Below, piece after piece: positions 58,204-64,000 of a stretch of DNA of 64,000 nucleotides. The position numbers were made by a program, and so were the translations under genes. Position 1 is the first letter of the stretch. Each line of letters opens with the position of its first letter. This DNA comes from Bacteriovoracaceae bacterium. Its GTDB lineage: Bacteria > Bdellovibrionota > Bacteriovoracia > Bacteriovoracales > Bacteriovoracaceae. The notes beneath the pieces are model-generated. The model was not told where the DNA came from. It searched no databases and saw only the letters and a program-made list of their open reading frames with translations. The stretch is taken from contig JABIHA010000020.1 in NCBI GenBank assembly GCA_018649885.1, forward strand, positions 90,489 to 154,488. The letters run 5' to 3'.

Positions 58204-58887
58204 CTACATACCCTTATACCTTTTCTTGCCAATAGCGATAAGCATCAGGGGAAGGTGTTTTTTAGAGATAGACCAATACTTCTGGAGATATGGGCGATCA
58301 AAGGCTCCGGCCATTCCAGCTTTTAGTAAAAGCCCTTGGGCCTGTAAAAGTATATTTTGTGAGACGTGTCCCACTTCCATTAAAGTATAATCTCTCCCCT
58401 TTTTACCATACTTCTTAGTAGATCTGGAATATTGACCTGTAATCATAATTTTAATACCTGACTTATTCATCCATGGTTGAAGCACTGATGAGGGGATACC
58501 ATGACTTTTATTTAAAATATTTTTTGCGATCAATTTTAAACTGTGTGTAATAGGCTGATAAAGGTAAGTGCCTCCTTCTACATTTTTCACACTCCCTTTA
58601 CGTACAATTAAATATAAATTTAGGGGATAAAGGGCCCCAGCAGAAGGTGACGATCTTAATTTTAAATTACCCCTGCGACCAGTTATTCCTTGTCCGGACC
58701 AAAGTAATTGAGAAATATCAGACAGAGCAATTTGCGTTCGAGCGAAAGATCTATAAGTACGCCTGTTGCTTATTGTTTCCTCGATACTTATTTTTCCTCT
58801 GATAATTGGTCTAGGAAGAGAAATCCCTACTGCCGAGAAAAGCTCACTATGCAAATAAGAATAGAATATCAATAGTAAGGGCCACAT
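58204..58887 (-). CDS. SagB-type nitroreductase-family dehydrogenase
   Basis: The protein has 227 residues. FMN-binding landmarks are ETISNRRTYRSFARTQIALSDISQLLWSGQGI, then SSPSAGALYPLNLYLIVRKG and VGHVSQNILLQAQGLLLKAG. The form matches the SagB/ThcOx group of NAD(P)H-independent FMN dehydrogenases (azoline oxidation in RiPPs, among other roles). A YcaO partner is not seen. The N-terminus is hydrophobic (WPLLLIFYSYLHSELFS), suggesting export, which fits the periplasmic single-gene members of this family. The start follows GTAGGA. Confidence 0.85.
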   Translation of the reverse strand: MWPLLLIFYSYLHSELFSAVGISLPRPIIRGKISIEETISNRRTYRSFARTQIALSDISQLLWSGQGITGRRGNLKLRSSPSAGALYPLNLYLIVRKGSVKNVEGGTYLYQPITHSLKLIAKNILNKSHGIPSSVLQPWMNKSGIKIMITGQYSRSTKKYGKKGRDYTLMEVGHVSQNILLQAQGLLLKAGMAGAFDRPYLQKYWSISKKHLPLMLIAIGKKRYKGM

Positions 58888-58966
58888 TAAATTTTTCCTA
58901 CCTTAATTTAATAAATGCGAAAAAAGGGTGTCTGCCGCACGTCGTTTATTTAGTTTGTGTTTAAAA

Positions 58967-59542
58967 TTAAAAAATTCCTAAGTTAAAGGAAACTCCATAA
59001 GAAAAACCGGATAATTTACTATTGCTTACGGTGGTCAGATCTACATCAGTAACAAACCTATAACCAAAAGTAAGGGCCCCTTTGAAGTTTTTGGTGATTT
59101 CATATAGAGCACTAATTTCTGGCTCTGCCACATAAACACCATCATTACCTGCAATATTATCATTGAAATCGTACAAACCAGCTCCCAACAAAGCCCCCCC
59201 TGTAAAAGATACTTTGTCATCCACTTGATAGATGTATTCAAAACTTGGTCCGCCATACACAAATTCAAGTGGATCTTTAAAATTTGCAAATGTAACATTA
59301 TTGACTAGTCCATAAGCGGCACCTCCTAGGCCAATGCTATGATCTATTAGCCATGCCGCTTTAGCGCCCGCAATTACTCCGTCACTGTTATTGATCCTGG
59401 TTATTTTGCCCACGGGGGCACCGTAACCTCCGTACTCATACCTTGCTTTTTTAATGACGATTTCTCCTTTTGCAGTTTCCTGTGAAAATGCTATTTGAGA
59501 ACTTAAAAAAAGTGCTTGTGTAATTATCAGAAATTTGTTCAT
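58967..59542 (-). CDS. Outer-membrane beta-barrel protein
   Basis: The protein has 191 residues with a signal peptide (MNKFLIITQALFLSSQIAFS). It shows alternating hydrophobic strands (AGAKAAWLIDHSIGLGGAAYGLV, VSFTGGALLGAGLYDF, AEPEISALYEITKNFKGALTFGYRF) and ends FSYGVSFNLGIF, the aromatic C-terminus expected of an eight-stranded barrel. No transport or enzyme motif is seen. The ribosome site GGGGAGG is strong, and an FNR-like box lies about 90 bases upstream. Confidence 0.75.
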   Translation of the reverse strand: MNKFLIITQALFLSSQIAFSQETAKGEIVIKKARYEYGGYGAPVGKITRINNSDGVIAGAKAAWLIDHSIGLGGAAYGLVNNVTFANFKDPLEFVYGGPSFEYIYQVDDKVSFTGGALLGAGLYDFNDNIAGNDGVYVAEPEISALYEITKNFKGALTFGYRFVTDVDLTTVSNSKLSGFSYGVSFNLGIF

Positions 59543-59627
59543 GGCGTAAGCCTCCCCGTTTTACCTAATCTAAGCCTTTTGTAATCTACAAATTTAAATT
59601 TAGTTATGTTTTGGCAATGTTTTTTTT

Positions 59628-59641
59628 CTGATTGATATCAA
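59628..59641. promoter_or_regulatory. FNR-like box upstream of the beta-barrel gene
   Basis: CTGAT-TGAT-ATCAA (minus strand TTGAT-ATCA-ATCAG) matches FNR with one mismatch, 86 bases upstream of the barrel gene start at 59542. Confidence 0.5.
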
Positions 59642-59691
59642 AAATCGACTAACTCTTTATCTACTACTATTTAAATAATAAATTTTAATTC

Positions 59692-59705
59692 ATGACTAAA
59701 GTCAT
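59692..59705. promoter_or_regulatory. CRP/FNR-type inverted repeat upstream of the 58-residue peptide
   Basis: ATGAC-TAAA-GTCAT is a perfect palindrome with the spacing of FNR-family sites but two mismatches to TTGAT-N4-ATCAA. It lies 65 bases ahead of the peptide's ATG. Confidence 0.4.
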
Positions 59706-59770
59706 AACTATTTATTGTAATTAAGGACAATATGTCAGTCTTATTCAAGGTCAAAAAGGAGGTGATATTC

Positions 59771-59947
59771 ATGAAAAATCAAATACCAAAGCTTGCAGAA
59801 GAAAAACCTTGGGAAACCCCAACTGAGTCTCCTTCGACAGCACCTTCAGAGGAGCCTACTACTGCACCTACTGAAAAACCGACGGAGCCAAATACCGACA
59901 CACCTTGGGAAAGTCCCAGTGAGAAGCCTACGGAAAACTCCATTTAG
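59771..59947 (+). CDS. 58-residue Pro/Thr/Glu-rich peptide with a perfect ribosome site
   Basis: The ATG at 59771 follows AAGGAGGTGAT, a near-perfect match to the anti-Shine-Dalgarno, so strong translation is expected; the earlier in-frame start is spurious. After MKNQIPKLAEE the peptide is nearly all Pro, Thr, Ser and Glu with two similar blocks PWETPTESPS and PWESPSEKPT. It has no Cys and no signal peptide. It could be a modified peptide precursor, a linker-like surface peptide or an intrinsically disordered regulator. No family is recognised. Confidence 0.6.
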   Translation: MKNQIPKLAEEKPWETPTESPSTAPSEEPTTAPTEKPTEPNTDTPWESPSEKPTENSI

Positions 59948-59978
59948 CTTTAAGTATTCCCGGACCTAGTGAGGTGAT

Positions 59979-60482
59979 TCATTTCCAAAACTGCCACCAC
60001 TTTTTCTTGACAACGGCTGCATCCTTTTTCTGAATAGTGTCAGAAACAATTTCATCTTCTTTAATACTGGCCACATCTAATTGTTTTTCTTTTTTTATAC
60101 CTGACATATCAAATTGTTTTTCTTTTTCAATCCCTGACTTATCTAATTGCTTTTCTTTCTCAATGCCAGCAAAATCTAATTCATCTTTACGATCACTTAC
60201 CACCCCAATGTCCTCTTCATAAAAATCCACCACCTCTAGACCTTCTTCATCAATATCAATCAGCTCGGGATCCTCTATGTCGACACCATATAGACCTGAC
60301 TCTTCCTCTTCAATCCATCCAGTATCCGATTCTTTTTTTTCTACTTCTTCTAATGAACCATTAGCAATTAAATAACAATCTTGATTGTTGCATAACGAGC
60401 TAACAGATGCCATGCCATCATTTATTAAACTCAAGCTACCTAGAAGTAATCTAAATATAAAAAAGGTGATTAAAATATTCAT
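59979..60482 (-). CDS. Acidic secreted protein with four 11-residue repeats
   Basis: The protein has 167 residues with a hydrophobic N-terminus (signal or anchor). It is very acidic to residue 100, then has four 11-residue repeats (LDFAGIEKEKQ, LDKSGIEKEKQ, FDMSGIKKEKQ, LDVASIKEDEI) and ends KKKWWQFWK, a basic-aromatic tail that may bind membranes. No family is recognised. The ribosome site GGAGATAG is good. An FNR-like site lies about 85 bases upstream. Confidence 0.65.
   Translation of the reverse strand: MNILITFFIFRLLLGSLSLINDGMASVSSLCNNQDCYLIANGSLEEVEKKESDTGWIEEEESGLYGVDIEDPELIDIDEEGLEVVDFYEEDIGVVSDRKDELDFAGIEKEKQLDKSGIEKEKQFDMSGIKKEKQLDVASIKEDEIVSDTIQKKDAAVVKKKWWQFWK
60048..60179 (-). 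repeat. Four 33-base tandem repeats in a secreted protein gene
   Basis: The 11-residue repeats of the acidic protein are encoded by four diverged 33-base units, with the core GIEKEKQ or GIKKEKQ in three of them. Confidence 0.8.
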
Positions 60483-60566
60483 TTTCTATCTCCGGCCATA
60501 GTTTACATCTTTTCCTTTTTATTAAAGGTTGACAGTATTTGGATATGATTGCCATTTGTCTACACT

Positions 60567-60580
60567 TTGATCTATCTCAA
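60567..60580. promoter_or_regulatory. FNR-like box in the divergent region (site 1)
   Basis: TTGAT-CTAT-CTCAA matches FNR with one mismatch. It lies 85 bases upstream of the acidic repeat protein (minus) and about 218 bases before the phosphoribosyltransferase fragment (plus). Confidence 0.5.
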
Positions 60581-60665
60581 TAAAAACTAGCTTTGCTTTG
60601 AGTTATAATACCATTCATATGCAAAATCATAGTAGCAATGGTCTTTTAAATAAAGTCCGACTCCA

Positions 60666-60679
60666 GTGATTTAAATCAA
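60666..60679. promoter_or_regulatory. FNR-like box in the divergent region (site 2)
   Basis: GTGAT-TTAA-ATCAA matches FNR with one mismatch and lies 119 bases upstream of the phosphoribosyltransferase fragment. The 315-base gap 60483-60797 otherwise shows no gene. Confidence 0.5.
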
Positions 60680-60797
60680 ATGTGAAATTGATTGAATCAC
60701 TATGTCTCAGGTTGAAATTTCTATATATAAATTACAATAAGAGGGGGCTAATGAAATTGATAAGTTTTAAGTGAAAAAACCATGGAGACTTTGAAAG

Positions 60798-61715
60798 ATG
60801 TTTAAAGATAGAAAAGAAGCAGGCAAACTGATCGCCCAAGAAATAAAAAAAAAGAATCGTCCATTTGATAATCTTGTCGTCATTGCTCTACCTAGGGAGG
60901 GAGTTCCTGTTGCTTTTGAAATTACTCAAAAACTGAAAATTCCCTTTGATATTTTCTCAGTGAAAAAAATGGGGCACCTTATAACCCAGAGCTAGCACTA
61001 GGTGCTGTAGTTAAGTATGGAGGCAGTGGTGGCACTTAATGTACAAGAATATGAAGTCAATATAGCATTGAAAAATATAGATATTATGGGGGAGCTTTCG
61101 ATTCCAAAGTATTCTAAGGCACTCATTATCTTTTCCCACGGAAGCGGTAGTTCTCGCAAGAGTTCACGCAATCGTTATGTAGCAAAGGGTTTGAACCAGG
61201 CTGGATTTGCCACTCTACTTTTTAATCTCTTAACTAGGGAAGAAGAAATGGATCGACAAAATGTTTTTAACATTCCCTTTTTAAGTGAAAGACTTTTACT
61301 AGTTACAAAATGGGCGCAAAAAGAAAGTAAGCTGAAGAGAATGCCTATTGGATATTTTGGGGCCAGTACAGGAGCTGCGGCTGCTCTTGTGGCGGCTGCA
61401 GATAGAAAAGACATCTTTGCCTTAGTTAGTCGGGGTGGAAGGCCTGACTTAGCTTTGGAACAACTTCATAAGGTTGAATGTCCTGTTCTTCTCATTGTAG
61501 GAAGTCAAGATTTTGAAGTTATCGAGCTTAATAAAAGTGCTAAAGCTTCTCTTAAACATAGCGAATTGAGTATCATTCCTAGTGCAACCCATTTATTTGA
61601 AGAACCTGGCACCTTAGATGAAGTTATTGACTTGGCCACTAACTGGTTTGCAAAAAAGTTTCCTATTATAAAGGAAAAAGGCAATTTCTCTGAAGTTTGG
61701 CTAACGGGATTCTAA
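60798..61715 (+). pseudogene. Broken phosphoribosyltransferase-dienelactone hydrolase fusion
   Basis: The first frame (60798-60995) has VVIALPREGVPVAFEITQKL...FSVKKMG, the start of a PRTase of the kind fused to an alpha/beta hydrolase (as in M. tuberculosis Rv0571c). It then ends early because one G is missing: the next frame continues APYNPELALGAVVKYGGSG, the expected sequence, and stops at 61037. The PRPP-binding half is absent. From 61017 the hydrolase domain is whole (IIFSHGSGSSRKSSRNRYVAKGL, YFGASTGAAAAL, ATHLFEE). The hydrolase part may still be translated, from a GTG at 61029 behind GGAGG. Confidence 0.75.
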
Positions 61716-61772
61716 ATTTGATTAGTATAGATGGACATTGGTTTAGTCTGAAATGGTAAAAATGGAGGTGAA

Positions 61773-62150
61773 ATGAGTAAAGTAAACCCTGTCGGGTGGT
61801 TTGAAATTCCTACTCAAAATATTATTCGTGCAAAAGGTTTTTATGAAAAAATTTTTGAAAAAAAACTTAGCCTCGACCAAATGAATGGATGGAAACTAGC
61901 TTGGTTCCCAAAAATGATTGAAGAAGAATATGGGGCAACAGGCACTTTAATAGAAGGTGATAGCTACGTCCCTTCGCATGAAGGTTCGTTGGTATATTTT
62001 TCAGTTCCAGATATTGATGCAACTTTAAAGAAAATTGAAGAAAATGGTGGTAGGATCTTACTTTCCAAAAAGAGTATTGGTGAGCATGGATTTATTGCCA
62101 ATTTTGAGGATTGTGAAGGTAATCGAGTTGCATTACATTCTAAGACTTAA
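61773..62150 (+). CDS. VOC-family (glyoxalase/bleomycin-resistance-like) protein
   Basis: The protein has 125 residues, a single VOC module pair: VGWFEIPTQNIIRAKGFYEKIFEKKLS, then LVYFSVPDIDATLKKIEENGGRILLSKKSIGEHGFIANFEDCEGNRVALHS. Metal-ligand positions are not all obvious, so it may be a binding protein rather than glyoxalase I. The ribosome site TGGAGGTGA is strong. It follows the hydrolase by 57 bases and may be cotranscribed. Confidence 0.85.
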   Translation: MSKVNPVGWFEIPTQNIIRAKGFYEKIFEKKLSLDQMNGWKLAWFPKMIEEEYGATGTLIEGDSYVPSHEGSLVYFSVPDIDATLKKIEENGGRILLSKKSIGEHGFIANFEDCEGNRVALHSKT

Positions 62151-62197
62151 ATTAATATATCTTGAACTTAAATAAAACTGAATCAAGGTAGGAAAAT

Positions 62198-62413
62198 TTG
62201 AGAAAAGGAAGAAAACCATATGTAGAAATAACGGTACTGTTGATGATAATTTCTATAGCTATCATTAATATTTACCAAGATAGAAAAAAAGAAAACTACA
62301 CACTTAAACTAAAGAAAAGCCTTCTCTTAAAAAAGAAACGAAAAGCAGTCCCATGGATAGATCTAAAGGGCAAGAATAACTCTAAAAAAATAATAGAAAA
62401 AAAACAAAAGTAA
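62198..62413 (+). CDS. Small membrane protein, possible
   Basis: The frame has 71 residues, starting with TTG behind AGGTAGGA. One membrane segment (EITVLLMIISIAIINIYQ) is followed by a very Lys-rich tail. No family is recognised. The high Lys and Asn content fits the A/T-rich background, so a chance ORF is possible, though the ribosome site supports it. Confidence 0.4.
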   Translation: MRKGRKPYVEITVLLMIISIAIINIYQDRKKENYTLKLKKSLLLKKKRKAVPWIDLKGKNNSKKIIEKKQK

Positions 62414-62481
62414 ATTCTGTCCTTACCAGGACGAGTTATGATGATGAAAATGAAAAAGAGAGCTCAGGTGATATCATTCTT

Positions 62482-63279
62482 ATGGAGACTTCTTTACTTG
62501 TAAATATAATAGAGCAGAGTCTTAAAAAATTGCGAGTTTTGAAGCTTGAGGATATTAACAGTGCAATAAAGGTCACCGATGAGATTATATTTCGGGAACC
62601 TGATAGTTATTCGGCCTATAAAGCAAAACTAATTTTACTTCTTGCTAAAGAATCAGGCCACTCTCAAGTCATTGATGACCATGAGATAGAAGAATTGCTA
62701 AACACTATGACCGAGTTTGATCTTATGAGTGGTAAAAGCTTGAGAAAAGAGGCACTTCTTATTTCCAAGGCAAACTCAGAGTTATTCACCTTGGAAGACG
62801 AAATTGAACAGAATCTAGATGAATTGCAACAAATTGAAAACGAAATTGAGAGGGATGATGACAAGGAAATTACTGATAATAAGCAAGGACTCTTTTTTAG
62901 AAAAATAAATATTGAAACAAAATTGAGTAAACTGACTAACTCAGCTGATGAAATAGAAAAAAAGCTAGAAGAAGGTCTATTGAGCGATGTTGAGTATTTA
63001 AACGAGGATTTGATAGAAATTCCTCTCTACAGGGCTTTGGCAAAAGGCAAAGTTGAAAATGTCATAGAAGAAGCACACGCCTTATTAGAAGTATTCCCAG
63101 ATTCTGTAAGTGGCCACTATTTTTTGATTTATGCCCTTGAACAAAGTGGGAGAATCAATGAACTTCTTGAAGTGTTTATGAGTTCTGCTTTGCCATCAGA
63201 TAAATTACTGGAACTTGAAGATCGTCTAAACCAGTCTATGGGAGAAGAGCCCAAAAACTACTGGAAAAGGTTGAGGTGA
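62482..63279 (+). CDS. TPR-like helical protein of unknown function
   Basis: The protein has 265 residues, all helical. The start (IKVTDEIIFREPDSYSAYKAKLILLL) and end (IEEAHALLEVFPDSVSGHYFLIYALEQSGRINELLEVF) match TPR-like helix pairs. The middle is an acidic coiled coil (LEDEIEQNLDELQQIENEIERDDDKE). No signal peptide. It probably mediates protein contacts. The ATG at 62482 follows AGGTGAT. It ends at a strong terminator hairpin. Confidence 0.65.
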   Translation: METSLLVNIIEQSLKKLRVLKLEDINSAIKVTDEIIFREPDSYSAYKAKLILLLAKESGHSQVIDDHEIEELLNTMTEFDLMSGKSLRKEALLISKANSELFTLEDEIEQNLDELQQIENEIERDDDKEITDNKQGLFFRKINIETKLSKLTNSADEIEKKLEEGLLSDVEYLNEDLIEIPLYRALAKGKVENVIEEAHALLEVFPDSVSGHYFLIYALEQSGRINELLEVFMSSALPSDKLLELEDRLNQSMGEEPKNYWKRLR

Positions 63280-63293
63280 CCCAGAGGGACAGT

Positions 63294-63313
63294 TGGGGAG
63301 TCTATGCTCCCCA
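63294..63313. terminator. Bidirectional terminator between convergent genes
   Basis: TGGGGAG (63294-63300) and CTCCCCA (63307-63313) form a perfect 7-base-pair GC-rich stem with a 6-base loop, followed by TTCTTG on the plus strand. It lies between the TPR-like gene and the convergent host-attachment-family gene. Confidence 0.7.
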
Positions 63314-63324
63314 TTCTTGTCATT

Positions 63325-63750
63325 TTATTGGTGAATTTTTAAAAAACTGTCGAGCTCTTTTTCATTTTGGGTTAGAAAATTTCTAACAATTTCCCCACCT
63401 ACCTTTTGCTGAAGAGGTCTAGACATTGCGTCTCTTATATACCCCACAAATGATGGTCCAGAAACTAAAGTTAGCTTATCAAACGTTCCTAAATGTCGAT
63501 TTTTGTCGAGGTAGTCAGTAATTTTATTTGCAAATTTTCTCGCCAACTCTTCAGGATAATGTTCTTCAGAAATTCTGGTCTGATTACTTCTAAAAGAAGT
63601 ATGAGCTGTTCCTGAGCGATCAGAGTAAAGATCTGACTCCCTTTGCCTCAATCTCTGATCACCTAAAGTTTGTAATTTAACATAGCCTTCGCGAACTTTT
63701 TCGAAGATTACACACTCTCCTTTGTTCGCCATTACAATCCAGTCATTCAA
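63325..63750 (-). CDS. Host-attachment family protein (PF10116-like)
   Basis: The true start is most likely the TTG at 63750, five bases after AAGGAGG. This gives 141 residues, the normal family length, starting MNDWIVMANKGECVIFEK. Family landmarks are the WIVxAN start, LGDQRLRQRESDLYSDRSGTAH, EELARKFANKITDYL and TLVSGPSFVGYIRDAMS. The family is named for attachment of Agrobacterium to plants, but its molecular role is unclear; homologues also sit in stress or low-oxygen gene sets. An FNR-like site lies upstream. Confidence 0.75.
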   Translation of the reverse strand: MNDWIVMANKGECVIFEKVREGYVKLQTLGDQRLRQRESDLYSDRSGTAHTSFRSNQTRISEEHYPEELARKFANKITDYLDKNRHLGTFDKLTLVSGPSFVGYIRDAMSRPLQQKVGGEIVRNFLTQNEKELDSFLKIHQ

Positions 63751-63808
63751 AGTGGCCTCCTTGTCGTATTGTCCACTTTGAAGATACTTTTTATTTTGAT
63801 AGCTAATA

Positions 63809-63822
63809 ATGATAATGGTCAA
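63809..63822. promoter_or_regulatory. Weak FNR-like box upstream of the host-attachment family gene
   Basis: ATGAT-AATG-GTCAA (minus TTGAC-CATT-ATCAT) has two mismatches to the FNR consensus and lies 59 bases upstream of the TTG start. Beyond it, to the window end, no gene could be supported. Confidence 0.35.
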
Positions 63823-64000
63823 TTTATGCAATGTTTTTATGTCCCTCAAATACTGCCCCTGGCACGAATGCTGCTAACTTAAGAACCATCATCTAGGCTA
63901 CCTTGCCCTTTGAAAGGCCCTGGTGGCCACTTCTTCGAGAATATCCCCATTCTTGTTTTTTTGCATTTTTCCGGTCCGTTGTTAGTAAACAATATCGACT

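Noticed and set aside
58204..58887. Thiazole/oxazole-modified microcin cluster around the SagB-type enzyme
   Set aside because: No YcaO, no E1-like protein and no transporter are nearby, and the enzyme seems to carry an export signal.

Overview
The window looks like a chromosomal segment of a low-GC member of the Bdellovibrionota, most likely a Bacteriovoracales-type relative. This is inferred from a TIGR02147-family protein at 29.2 kb, many small secreted proteins with no recognisable family, GLUG-repeat remnants, several signalling proteins with unusual domains, and a gene set for oxidising fatty and 2-oxo acids. No rRNA, tRNA, CRISPR array or intact insertion sequence was seen by eye.

Layout. 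0-1 kb: end of an upstream gene and a Usp-family protein. 1.0-5.0 kb: a tight five-gene minus-strand operon (DIT1/PvcA-type isonitrile synthase, TauD-like Fe/2-oxoglutarate oxygenase, cytochrome P450, GNAT-like enzyme, small secreted protein), which reads as an isonitrile natural-product cluster. 5.9-8.4 kb: a U32-family protein. 8.4-13.7 kb: a TetR-controlled beta-oxidation operon (tetR, fadI, fadJ, acyl-CoA dehydrogenase) with a clear palindromic operator. 13.9-21.9 kb: secreted and accessory genes (metzincin-like protease, endonuclease I, beta-helix protein, triheme cytochrome, methyltransferase) mixed with decaying genes (diheme cytochrome, Na/Pi symporter, stop-interrupted gene). 21.9-30.2 kb: a paralogous pair of overlapping regulators, sulfite-oxidase-like protein, amidase with twin operators, a frameshifted secreted metalloprotease and the TIGR02147 protein. 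30.4-36.5 kb: acyltransferase, secreted pair, HD-GYP-like protein, GLUG remnant, chemoreceptor, candidate sRNA. 36.6-39.9 kb: acyl-CoA dehydrogenase plus RetSat-like oxidoreductase. 40.2-45.8 kb: secreted proteins, a 2-oxoacid:ferredoxin oxidoreductase operon and a four-CBS protein. 45.9-53.7 kb: histidine kinases, an NHL lipoprotein, an MscS channel. 53.8-64 kb: a third acyl-CoA dehydrogenase, radical SAM and SagB-type proteins, a beta-barrel, two low-complexity small proteins, a broken phosphoribosyltransferase/hydrolase fusion, a VOC protein and a host-attachment-family protein.

How it fits together. Three acyl-CoA dehydrogenases, FadI/FadJ and the ferredoxin-linked 2-oxoacid oxidoreductase suggest breakdown of fatty and branched-chain acids, consistent with, but not proof of, a prey-consuming life. 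Seven FNR/CRP-type inverted repeats lie ahead of genes between 44.8 and 63.8 kb and suggest an oxygen-responsive regulon there. At least seven loci are broken, often by internal deletion that keeps the gene start and end. The isonitrile operon is the most notable finding.
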